From assembly GCA_965229305.1 (NCBI GenBank), contig CBDDIZ010000040.1:124001-188000 (forward strand): DNA of 64,000 nucleotides, written 5' to 3'. Shown here piece by piece: positions 16,359 to 25,567 of the stretch (position 1 is the first letter of the stretch; every line of letters begins with the position of its first letter). This DNA is from JALHNI01 sp965229305 (GTDB lineage: Bacteria; Acidobacteriota; Terriglobia; Bryobacterales; Bryobacteraceae). The notes under the pieces were generated by a model. It searched no databases, was not told the DNA's origin, and saw nothing but the letters and a program-made list of their open reading frames with translations. Both the position numbers and the translations under genes were made by a program.

Positions 16359-17303
16359 GTGTGCAGGCAATCTTGGCTCGCGGCTGTGATCGTTCTCGTC
16401 CCCGCTCTGGGGGCCGACGCCCCGGCGAAACTCCAACCACGACCGCCTCGCCCCGTGGCCGTCGGCGCCCGGTCTCCTGAAAGCGCCCTGCGCGTCACCT
16501 CCCAGCGCGTCGTCGTCCCGGTCACGGTGCTCGATGGAAAAGGTGCTCCGGTCCTGGGTCTCGGCCGTGATCGTTTCCGCCTTTTTGAAGACGGCGTGGA
16601 GCAGACGATCCAAACGCTCGGCCAGGATGACGCCCCGGTCTCGATCGGCATCGTCTTCGATGCCAGCCGCAGCATGGAGCCGAAACTGGCCCAAGCGCGC
16701 GAAGCGGTGGCCGAATTGTTCGCCGATTCGATGACCGGCGATGAGTTTCACCTGGTGGAGTTCAATAGTTCGCCGCGCTTGCTTTGCGAGTTGACCAAAG
16801 ATACGAAAGAAGTTCGGCGTGCGCTCGACACCGTGCGCCCCCAAGGCTGGACGGCTTTGTTTGACGGCATTATGCTCGCCACGAAGAAGATGCGCGGCGC
16901 CGCCAACTCGCGCCGGGCTCTCGTAATTCTCTCCGATGGCGGGGACAACTTCAGCCGCTACCAGGAGTCTGAAGTCCGCAGCTACCTGCGTGAGGCGGGC
17001 GTCGTGGTGTTCGCCGTGACCCTCGGCGGCGGGCCGGCCGCGACGCATGAAACACGGCATTTGCGGCGCCTTTCTCGCGAGACCGGCGGGTGGTCTTACA
17101 GTGTCGGCGACCTCGAAAAGATGGCCGGCGTCATCCGCGCGATTGGCAAAGCCATCCGTACCCAGTACACCCTCACTTACGCTCCGGCCAACACCCCAAC
17201 CGACGGAAAGTTTCATCGCATCGCCATTCAGTTGGCTCCTCCTAAGGACCCGGGCTTGGCCGCTTCCTGGCGCGACGGATATTACGCCGCGGACGTGCAG
17301 TAA
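16359..17303 (+). CDS. Secreted VWFA-domain protein (acidobacterial VWFA-related family)
   Basis: 314-residue secreted protein with a von Willebrand factor A domain. It starts with GTG at 16359, 6 nt after a perfect AGGAGG. A short signal peptide (to about residue 19) precedes a beta-sandwich (VVPVTVLDGKGAPVLGL...FRLFEDGVEQ) and the VWA domain with the metal-ion-dependent adhesion motif DASRSM (D101-S103-S105), GWTALFDGIMLA and ALVILSDGGDN. This N-terminal sandwich plus VWA layout matches the VWFA-related family that is heavily expanded in Acidobacteria. A role in adhesion or protein-protein interaction in the envelope is likely. A strong terminator follows at 17353-17380. Confidence 0.88.
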   Translation: MCRQSWLAAVIVLVPALGADAPAKLQPRPPRPVAVGARSPESALRVTSQRVVVPVTVLDGKGAPVLGLGRDRFRLFEDGVEQTIQTLGQDDAPVSIGIVFDASRSMEPKLAQAREAVAELFADSMTGDEFHLVEFNSSPRLLCELTKDTKEVRRALDTVRPQGWTALFDGIMLATKKMRGAANSRRALVILSDGGDNFSRYQESEVRSYLREAGVVVFAVTLGGGPAATHETRHLRRLSRETGGWSYSVGDLEKMAGVIRAIGKAIRTQYTLTYAPANTPTDGKFHRIAIQLAPPKDPGLAASWRDGYYAADVQ

Positions 17304-17352
17304 CTGCACTGCGAGTGCAGTTTCTAACGTTTGATCCACCGCGCGAAAAAAA

Positions 17353-17380
17353 GGGCGCAGCCAGGGTAATGGCTGCGCCC
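17353..17380. terminator. Bidirectional intrinsic terminator
   Basis: Perfect 10-bp stem GGGCGCAGCC/GGCTGCGCCC with an 8-nt loop, preceded by seven A residues and followed by TTTT. It separates the convergent VWFA and Ig-repeat genes and fits termination in both directions. Confidence 0.88.
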
Positions 17381-17423
17381 TTTTCGTGTCCATTAACGAG
17401 GCGTTGTTAACAGACCAACTTCA

Positions 17424-20400
17424 CTACCTGACGAACAACGTCACGCTGCCCGTGGAGGTAGTGCCGGCCGAAGTCACTCGAATGACGTTCGTGCCGGATA
17501 CCGCCCCGTTGGGGACGCGCACGTTCAACTGAGCCACGCCAGGGACCAGACCCGGGGCATTACCCGCGTAGACGACTTCCGCCGCCACGCCGTTAATCGT
17601 CACCGTTGGCGCATTCACCAGGTTGGCGATCGTACTCACCACTTGGCCATCCACCGAGGCTGGATTCGTCTGGCCCAGACCCGTCATATAAAGGCTGACA
17701 ATGCTGCCTCGATCGGCCGGATTCTGTGCCGTGTTCAGCGAGAAGTCCTGGTTCAGAATCGAGCCCGGCCCATTACCGCTCGCATCTTGCGTGAAGATCG
17801 AGGGCTTAGCCGTGCGCACCGGAACCTGGAGCACTGCCGAAGGTTGGCCCGACAGTTCCACCGTCACGCGCGTGGACGCCCGGCCCACCAACGCGAACGG
17901 CGCCACCACGGCCACCTGATTCGCTGACGTATAGATCACCGGCGCCGGAATGCCATCGAAGAGCACCCGCGTGCCGGAAAGCGTGGTCGGCACCGTGCCA
18001 TTCACCACCGAGAAACTTTGTAGCGCCGCGGGGCCCATGGCGGTACCGTAGATCAGGACGATTTCGCCCGGGGCCACACCGTCACCGGCGTAGTTCGCCG
18101 AACTGACCACTGCCACGACGTTCGGAGCACCGACAGCGCCAATGCCGATCACGAAGTCACTCGTCACGGTCTGGCCTTGCGTATCAGTCACGCGCAACGT
18201 GATGGGGAACGTGCCCACGCTGGTCGGCGTGCCGTCGATCGTGCCACTGCCCGAAAGCGTCAAGCCCGGAGGCAGCGTGCCGCTATTCAGTTGATAGGAG
18301 TACGGACCCACGCCGCCGCTCGAGGCCAACGTCGTGGTGTACGGTTGGTTCACGGTGCCGGCAGGCAGGGTAGCGGTCGTAAAGACCACCGTCGGATTCG
18401 TCACGGCGAGCGTGAAGGACCCCGTCGTCGTGGTGCTCGCTGAGTCGATTGCGCGAACGGTGAACGTTGCGGTGCCGAGCGAAGTCGGCGTGCCCGAAAT
18501 CAAGCCGTTGGGCGTTAGGGTCAGGCCCGCCGGTAAGTTGCCCGACTGCAGGCTGTAAGTTACACTGCCGGTGCCACCCGTCGTGGTCAGCATCTGGCTG
18601 TAACTACGATTCACTGCCGCTGCCGGCAGCGTCTGAATCGTAAAGCGGAAGCCTGCTGGCGATACCGTCACCGGGAACGTCGATTCCACCACCGCACCTG
18701 CGGCGTCGGTCGCCCGGAACAGGACGTAGAACGTACCTTCCTGCGTCGGCGTACCCGTCAGCGCGCCGCTCGAAGAAAGTGTCACGCCCGGAGGCAGGCC
18801 CGAGATCGCGGTGTAAGTGTAGGGCGCCACGCCACCGGTAGCCGTCACCGGGAAGTTCGTCGCCTGGCCGAGATTCAGGTTCGGAATCGCCGAGAAGCCA
18901 AAGTTGATCGTCGGCTGCACCACGTTTAACACCACCGCGTTCGACGAACTTGCCCCCAGCGCATCGGTGACGCGCAGGGTGACCGTCGCTTGGCCGGTGG
19001 AAGTCGGGATGCCCGAGAGGACTCCCGCGCTGGTCAACGTCAGCCCGGCTGGCAACGTGCCCGCTGCGACCGAGTAAGTGTACGGCGATTGGCCGCCGCT
19101 GGCGGCCAGGGCCACGCGATAGTTCTGACCGACGTAGAGCGTCGGCAGCGTCGGCGTTGTAAAGCCCAAGCCCGTCGCGTTCACCAGAATCGTGAACGGC
19201 TTCTGGAACTGAGCGCCATTGGCGTCGCTCACGCCGATCAACACCGGGTATGTGCCCGCCGTATTCGGCGTGCCTGAAAGAAACGCCGGTCGGCGACAAC
19301 GCCAAGCCGGGCGGCAGCGTGCCGCTGGTGAGCGTAAACGAGTAAGGAGCGATGCCGCCCGTGGGCGTCAACGTCACGTTGTAGGTCGTCGAAAGCACGC
19401 CGTTCGGCAGCGTATCGTTGGTGATGTTCAGCGAGCCGGACGTCACCGTCAGCGTCAGCGTACGCGTAGTGCTGCCGCCGGCCGCGTCCTGCGCCCGCAC
19501 GGTGAAGACGTTGCTGCCTTCCTGCGTCGGCGCACCAGTGATCAGGCCGGAGCTCGAAAGCGTCAGCCCCGCGGGCAGTGTGCCCGAGGTCAGCGAATAG
19601 GTGTAAGGCGGCGTACCGCCGGTGGCAATGATCGTCGCCGTATAAGCACTGCCGCGCCGCGCCGTCGGCAACGCGAGGTTCGTGATGGCGAGTCCGGCCG
19701 TGGCGTTGACGGTGATAGTCCGCGTCAAAGTCGACGTCGTCCCATTGTTATCCGTGATGCGGAAAGTTACCGAGTAAGTGCCGAGGCTGGTCGCCGTGCC
19801 GGTCAAGGTGCCGGAGGGGGACAGCGTCAAACCAAGCGGCAGCGAACCGCTCGCGATGCTATACGAATACGGCGGCAACCCGCCCTGTCCGGTCAGCGTA
19901 GCCGAGTAGGGAACGCCGAGGATCAGGTCCGGCAGTTGCACCGTACCGAAAGAGAGCTGCGCGGAGGCCACAGTGATCACTTGGCTGAACGTCGCGATGT
20001 TGCCACCGCTATCGGTGGCCAGCACCTTGAACAAATAAGTGCCCGCTTCCGCCGGCGAGCCCGTGATCGCCCCCGTGCCGCTCAACGTCAGGCCGGGCGG
20101 CAACGAGCCGGAGGCCAGTGAGTAAGTGACGGTCCCGGAGGCACCACTGGTCACCAGATTGTGGGTGTAAGCCGTGCCGAGTTGTCCTGCCGGAGGAGCC
20201 GCCGAGTTCAACACAATGTTCGAGTTATTGACGTTGAAGTCATAAGTTACGAAGGAACTCGCGCCCGTTCCGTCCGTCACGCGGACTTGGAACAGAGAAC
20301 TGGACGTCTGCGTCGGCGTGCCCGAAAGCAAGCCAGACGAAGAGAGCGTCAGGCCCGCCGGTACCGTGCCGGATGACACCTGGAAGCTATACGGTGCCGT

Positions 20401-22167
20401 GCCGCCGGCTGCCTGCAGCACCGCTGCATAAGCCTGATTCTGGCGAGCGGGAGGCAACGTCAGGCTGGTGATGGCGACGCCATTCGAAGCAATAAATACC
20501 GGCACGGTGCTGGTCGCCGTTCCGAGAACTGCGTCCGTCACCCTGACGGTGAACTGGAACAGGCCGCCCGCCGTCGGCGTGCCGGAGACGTTGCCGTTCG
20601 CGGCCAGCGTCAAGCCGGGCGGCAGCGTGCCATTCGCCAGCGAGAACGTGTAAGGAGGGGTGCCATTTGAAGCCGTCAGCGTCGAAGAGTAGGCCTGATT
20701 CAACACGCCGTTGGCCAAGCCTACTTGCGAGATCACCAGCGTCGAGGACTGAATCTTGATCGTGAGCGGTGCCTGAGCAATCGCGTTGAGCGAATCAATC
20801 GCGCGCACCACGAACTGGTAAGTGCCCGCCGCGGTCGGCGTGCCGGCGATCGTGCCATTCACATTCAGCGCGAGGCCAGGCGGCAGGGAGCCGCTGAGCA
20901 ATGTAAACACGACCGTCGAACTGCCTCCGGCCGTCGCCAGACTCAGGCTGTAAGGAGCGTTCACCGCTCCATCCGGAGCCGTCGTCGTGCTGATGTTGAA
21001 CGCGCTGGAATTGATATTGATCAGGACGTCGGCCTGCGCGGTTTGCCCGGTCGAATCCGTCAGTCGTACGCTGATGGGGAAGACACCTGTCGCCGTCGGG
21101 GTGCCGGTAATGGCGCCGCTTTGGTTCAACGTCAGGCCTGCCGGCAGCGTGCCACTCAGCAAGCTAAAGGTATAGGGTGCCGTTCCGCCTTGGGCGAGCA
21201 AAGCGCCGGAGTAAGTAGTATTCATAATACCCGTGGGCAGCGAAGAAACGATCAGGCGGGGGCCAGACCCGGAAACAACCACCGAGTAACTCGCCTGCGC
21301 CGTCATGCCGGCCCCGTCCGTTAAGCGGATAAAGAAGTTGTAAGTTCCGGAAGTGGTCGGCGTGCCGGAGAGCACACCATTCGAAGCCAGCGTGAGTCCG
21401 GGGGGCAGCACGCCCGAAATCACATCAAAGGTATACGGCGGCGTACCGCCGGTAGCGGAGATCGTCTGGCTATAAGGCACATTCGCCGGGGCGCCGGCGA
21501 GCGACGTTGTTGAGATGGTCAGACTCGCCGCTTCGATCCGCAACGTCAGCGCCGCTTGGTACGAGCCGCCCGTCGCATCCGTCACACGGACCGTCACCGG
21601 GAAGACCCCCGCCGACGTCGGCGTGCCGAAGATACGACCCGTGGCCGCCAGCGCCATGCCCGGTGGCAGAACACCACCGCCAATTAACAGGTCAAACGAA
21701 TACGGCGCCGTCCCACCCTGCGCAGATAGCGTCGTGTCGTACGGCGTGTTCAAGCGTCCAGTCGGCAGGGTGGTCGATGAGAGCGTGAGGCCGGTCGTGC
21801 TGCTGATCTGCACCGAAAGCGCCGTCACGCCGGTGGCGCTGGCGGCATCGGTGGTCTGCACAGAAAAGTTGAATTGCCCGGCCGCCAGCGGCGTGCCCGA
21901 GAGGACTCCGGTGCTGGTGAGGCTAAGGCCTGTTGGAATTTGGCCCGTGGTGACAACATGCGTATACGGAGCGGTGCCGCCGGAAGCGGCGAGCACAGCG
22001 TTATATGGCTGTCCCACGGTGCCTTGCGGCAGCGCAGTGGAAACGGAAATAGCGGCCGCCGCGCTGCCCATGAGCCCGAGGGTCATCAGAGCTAAGCGCA
22101 AAATCGGCGATCCGCGATGGGAGGATTGGAAGGTGAGCGGTATCATCTCGCCAAGTAGATCCTTCAC
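17424..22167 (-). pseudogene. Giant putative-Ig repeat protein with Solibacter-type C-terminal domain, interrupted by an apparent 1-bp frameshift
   Basis: Two overlapping frames (18604-22167 and 17424-19244) read as one protein of about 1580 residues if one base is removed from the A-run at 19281-19283. A signal-like helix (LRLALMTLGLMGSAAAA) precedes 15 tandem putative-Ig domains of about 80-90 residues, each with LPxGxxxxxY near its start, GGTxPYxFxLxSGxLPxGL in the middle and GTPTxxGxxxFTVRxTD near its end. The break falls in repeat 11, where LSPTGV should continue LSGTPNTAGTYPV. The last ~220 residues (VVSSANYAGDGVAPGEIVLIYG...) match the C-terminal domain known from Solibacter secreted proteins. 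Start is uncertain: GTG 22167 or ATG 22146. It is probably a cell-surface or secreted adhesin-like protein. The shift could be a real mutation or an assembly error. Confidence 0.8.
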
Positions 22168-22263
22168 CTCAGTCCATCGTTACGTTTTGCGCTCAGGCTT
22201 TAACGACTCGAAAATTCGCACCCGGGGTGTAACCCTCTCGCCCGCCGTGCCAGCATAGTCCTG

Positions 22264-23061
22264 ATGGACCTGGAATTACAGCAACATGTGGCGCTGGTCA
22301 CCGGCGGCGCCAGCGGCATCGGATTCGCCTGTGCGGAAGCGTTCGCCCGCGAGGGCGCTAAGGTGGCGCTCTTCGACCTCTCGCCCCACGTCGCGGACGC
22401 CGCCGCTCGCCTCGGCGTGCCTGCTCTCGGTTTACAAGTCGACGTGAAAGACTACGCCGCCGTGCAGGCTGCGATTGTCCAAGTGGAAACGACCCTCGGA
22501 CCTGTCTCGCATCTCGTTCACGCCGCCGCCATGGGCTCGGGAAAATTCGGCTTCCCCTTCACCAACCTCGAACCCTCCGATTGGCCCCGTGTCCTTGAAG
22601 TGAACATCATGGGCATGGTCCACCTCGCTCAGGCTCTCGCGGCCGGCATGCGCCACCGCCGTGCCGGCACCATGGTCTTCATCGCCTCGGTCGCCGGGCA
22701 GATCGGCTCTCCCACCGACCCTCCCTATAGCGCCAGCAAAGCCGCCAACATCAACTTCGCCCAATGCCTGGCCAAGGACTTGGCCCCCTATGGCGTCCGC
22801 GTGAATACCGTTAATCCCGGGATGGTGAAAACGCCGCTGAATCAAAATGTTTGGCGCGCCTGGAACGAACGTCAACCGCCCGCTCAGCAGCGGACCTACG
22901 AGGATTGGGCTCAGGAGAAGATCCGCGCCGTGGCCCCGCTGGGGCGTTGGCAGGAACCGGCTGAGATCGCCGATATGGTCGTTTTCCTCTCCTCTGCGCG
23001 GGCTGCGCAAGTCACCGGCCAGACCATCAACGTCGATGGCGGCCAGGTGATGCATTGGTAG
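22264..23061 (+). CDS. SDR-family NAD(P)-dependent oxidoreductase
   Basis: 265-residue classical short-chain dehydrogenase. The cofactor loop TGGASGIG is at residues 13-20, an acidic residue after the second strand (ALFDLS) favours NAD, and the catalytic S142/Y155/K159 are in FIASVAG and YSASK. The C-terminal GQTINVDGGQ closes the fold. It is 15 bp upstream of an aldehyde dehydrogenase gene on the same strand, so the pair could oxidise an alcohol to an acid in two steps. The substrate is unknown. Confidence 0.9.
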   Translation: MDLELQQHVALVTGGASGIGFACAEAFAREGAKVALFDLSPHVADAAARLGVPALGLQVDVKDYAAVQAAIVQVETTLGPVSHLVHAAAMGSGKFGFPFTNLEPSDWPRVLEVNIMGMVHLAQALAAGMRHRRAGTMVFIASVAGQIGSPTDPPYSASKAANINFAQCLAKDLAPYGVRVNTVNPGMVKTPLNQNVWRAWNERQPPAQQRTYEDWAQEKIRAVAPLGRWQEPAEIADMVVFLSSARAAQVTGQTINVDGGQVMHW

Positions 23062-23076
23062 CTAAGCTAAAAAAGA

Positions 23077-24438
23077 GTGCAACGAACCTATTCCCCTGTC
23101 GACGGCCGCTTGTATGTGGAGCGGCCCTATGCCACCGCTGAACAGATTGAAGCCACACTGACGGCCGCGAGACGCGCCCAGGCTGATTGGCGCCACACCC
23201 CGCTCGCCGAACGCCTCGCCATTCTGAATCGCTTTGTCGACTGGATGGAGTTGCATGCCGACACCTTCGGCGAACAACTCTCCTGGCAAATGGGACGGCC
23301 GATTCGTTACACCCCGTTCGAGATCCGCCGGGGCTTTGCCGAACGTTCGCGCTACATGCTCAGCGTCGCCACCGGCGCCCTGGCCGATATCGAACTGCCC
23401 CTCGACGGCTTCACGCGCTTCCTTCGCCGCGAGCCCCTGGGAACCGTCTTCACCATCGCGCCCTGGAATTACCCGTATCTCACCAGCGTCAACACCATCG
23501 TGCCGGCGCTCGCGGCAGGCAACGTAGTCCTGCTGAAGCACTCCGCGCAAACACCGCTCTGCGCTGAACACTATGCCGAAGGCTTGCGGGCGTCTGGCTT
23601 GCCCGAAGGTGTCTTCGCCTATCTCCACCTCTCCCACCACCAAGTCATGCAGGTGATTGGCGATGCGCGGGTCGACTTCGTTGCCTTCACCGGCTCAGTG
23701 CCCGGCGGTCATGCGGTGCAGCAAGCCGCATCCGCCCGCTTCATTGGCACGGCTCTTGAGCTCGGCGGCAAGGATCCCGCCTACGTGCGAGCCGACGCCG
23801 ACCTCGACCACGCCGTCGACAATCTGGTCGATGGCGCCATGTTCAACTCCGGTCAATCCTGCTGCGGCATCGAGCGCATCTACGTGCATCAGGACCGGTT
23901 TGCCGACTTCGTCGAGCGTGCCGTGGCTCTGACGCGCGGCTACGTCCTGGGCAATCCCCTCGATCCCGCCACCACCCTCGGCCCCATGGTCCGGCCGGCC
24001 GCCGCGGACTTCGTACGTGGCCAGATTGCCGAAGCCGTCACCGCCGGCGCCCAGACCCATCTGCCGGCCCAGGGCGAAGGCGCTTACCTCGGTCCGCAGA
24101 TTCTCACCAACGTCAACCACTCGATGCGGCTGATGACCGAAGAGACCTTCGGACCCGCCGTCGGCATTATGTCTGTCCAGAACGACGACGAGGCGCTGTC
24201 GTTGATGAACGACAGCGCCTACGGTTTGACCGCCGCGGTTTGGACGCGTGATGAGCGGGCGGCGATCGCGCTTGGATCCCGGTTGGAAACCGGAACCGTA
24301 TTCATGAATCGTTGCGACTATCTGGATCCGGCTCTCGCGTGGACCGGTGTCAAGGACTCGGGCCGCGGCTGCTCACTATCCACCTTGGGCTATGAGCAAC
24401 TGACGCGTCCCAAGTCCTTTCACCTGCGGAGAAGCTAG
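23077..24438 (+). CDS. Aldehyde dehydrogenase family protein
   Basis: 453-residue NAD(P)-dependent aldehyde dehydrogenase. Key residues are N131 in APWNYPY, E228 in ELGGKDP and the catalytic C262 in GQSCCG; the EETFGPAVGI motif is near the C-terminus. At 453 residues it is slightly shorter than typical ALDHs (~480-500), close to succinate-semialdehyde-type enzymes. The start is GTG at 23077, 15 bp after the SDR gene, with only a weak purine-rich ribosome site (AAAAAAGA). Probably co-transcribed with the SDR and carrying out the second oxidation. Confidence 0.9.
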   Translation: MQRTYSPVDGRLYVERPYATAEQIEATLTAARRAQADWRHTPLAERLAILNRFVDWMELHADTFGEQLSWQMGRPIRYTPFEIRRGFAERSRYMLSVATGALADIELPLDGFTRFLRREPLGTVFTIAPWNYPYLTSVNTIVPALAAGNVVLLKHSAQTPLCAEHYAEGLRASGLPEGVFAYLHLSHHQVMQVIGDARVDFVAFTGSVPGGHAVQQAASARFIGTALELGGKDPAYVRADADLDHAVDNLVDGAMFNSGQSCCGIERIYVHQDRFADFVERAVALTRGYVLGNPLDPATTLGPMVRPAAADFVRGQIAEAVTAGAQTHLPAQGEGAYLGPQILTNVNHSMRLMTEETFGPAVGIMSVQNDDEALSLMNDSAYGLTAAVWTRDERAAIALGSRLETGTVFMNRCDYLDPALAWTGVKDSGRGCSLSTLGYEQLTRPKSFHLRRS

Positions 24439-24447
24439 TCGGAGGAG

Positions 24448-24846
24448 CTAGTCTTCTACGGCGATCGCGCTGGCTTTGGCCGCCAGGTCCCGGTGCTTCG
24501 CCACCAGTTCCAGCGACTCCCGCGCGGCGCGCCGAGCCTGCAACGCCTGGGCGCGTTCACGATCGATCGGGCCCTGCACCATGGCCGGCCACTTCGAGCG
24601 ATAGATTTCGTAACCAGGGCGCTTCTTCATCTTTTCCGCTTCGGTTTCATGCTGCTTGGCCTTGTTTTCAAAGGCCGCCGCGCGAGCTTCGTACTCCCGG
24701 GCCACCTCGTGATGCTCATCGGCGGTCTTGGCGGACGAGGCCTTCACGGCCAGTTCTTTCGTATCGAGCTTGCTCCAGCTATCGGCCCCAAAGAGGGTGG
24801 TCGCGGTGGCGAGAGCGAGGATTTGAGCGATGCGGTTCAGGTTCAT
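24448..24846 (-). CDS. Small secreted helical protein of unknown function
   Basis: 132-residue protein with a signal peptide (MNLNRIAQILALATATTLFGA). The mature part is strongly helical, rich in Ala, Lys and Glu (EHHEVAREYEARAAAFENKAKQHETEAEKMKKR) and likely to form a coiled coil or helical hairpin. No family recognised. It lies downstream of the two-component genes on the same strand, 58 bp after the response regulator, and is convergent with the aldehyde dehydrogenase 9 bp away. Confidence 0.65.
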   Translation of the reverse strand: MNLNRIAQILALATATTLFGADSWSKLDTKELAVKASSAKTADEHHEVAREYEARAAAFENKAKQHETEAEKMKKRPGYEIYRSKWPAMVQGPIDRERAQALQARRAARESLELVAKHRDLAAKASAIAVED

Positions 24847-24904
24847 GGTTTGATCTCCTGAACCCAGTAGGCCCGAAAGCGCCCTTTCGTCGATATCCGC
24901 AAAA

Positions 24905-25552
24905 TTACGGACTCGGCACCAAACCCATCTTGATGGCGTGCTGCACCAGTTGCGCCGTCGTCTTCACGCCCAAATCATCCATCATCTTGTATTTGTGCGT
25001 CTCCACCGTCCGCGACGAGATATCGAGCAGCGCCCCGATCTCCTTCGCGGACTTGCCTTCGGCCAGCAACTGCAGCACGTCCCGTTGCCGCGGCGTCAAC
25101 TCCACGGTCTGCTTCGTGCGCCGCTTGGTTTCGTCCAGCAACTCCGCCACGGCCGGCGACTGCAACTGCGGCGAAAGAAACGTCCCGCCCTTCAGCACCG
25201 CCCGGATCGCCGACACCAACTCATCTGACGCGGCATGCTTCAGCACATAAGCCGACCCGCCCGCTTCCATCGCGCGCGACAGGTAACTCACATCCGGATG
25301 CATCGTCAGAAACACGACCTTCGCCGTGTGTCCTTCCTCTCGCAACTTGCGCACCGCATCGATGCCGTTCAACAGCGGCATCGAGATATCGGCCACCACC
25401 ACGTCGGGCTGCAGCACTCGTGCCTGTTCCACCAGTTGCAGACCATCGCGGACCACGCCGCACAGTTCGAAATCGGCTTCCAGCAAACTGCGCAGGCCAT
25501 CCAGCACGATCTGATGATCGTCGGCGAGCAGGATGCGAGGGCGTGACGGCAT
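24905..25552 (-). CDS. NarL/FixJ-type response regulator
   Basis: 215-residue response regulator. The receiver domain (residues 1-120) has acidic D11/D12, phosphorylatable D55 (VVVADISMP), T83 (FLTMHPD) and K105 (YVLKHAA). The C-terminal LuxR-type helix-turn-helix is ELTPRQRDVLQLLAEGKSAKEIGALLDISSRTVETHKYKMM. It is 15 bp downstream of the histidine kinase gene on the same strand, so the two form a cognate pair. No target site could be assigned. Confidence 0.93.
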   Translation of the reverse strand: MPSRPRILLADDHQIVLDGLRSLLEADFELCGVVRDGLQLVEQARVLQPDVVVADISMPLLNGIDAVRKLREEGHTAKVVFLTMHPDVSYLSRAMEAGGSAYVLKHAASDELVSAIRAVLKGGTFLSPQLQSPAVAELLDETKRRTKQTVELTPRQRDVLQLLAEGKSAKEIGALLDISSRTVETHKYKMMDDLGVKTTAQLVQHAIKMGLVPSP

Positions 25553-25567
25553 GACGGCTTCAGGGTA

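Noticed and set aside
16194..17393. N-terminal extension that would fuse the barrel protein to about 400 upstream residues
   Set aside because: The barrel gene has a good ribosome site and signal peptide at 16193; the extension is the antisense shadow of the VWFA gene.
17424..22167. The repetitive Ig region as a possible CRISPR or satellite DNA
   Set aside because: The repeats are protein-domain repeats of about 80-90 codons with diverged DNA, not short identical repeats with spacers.
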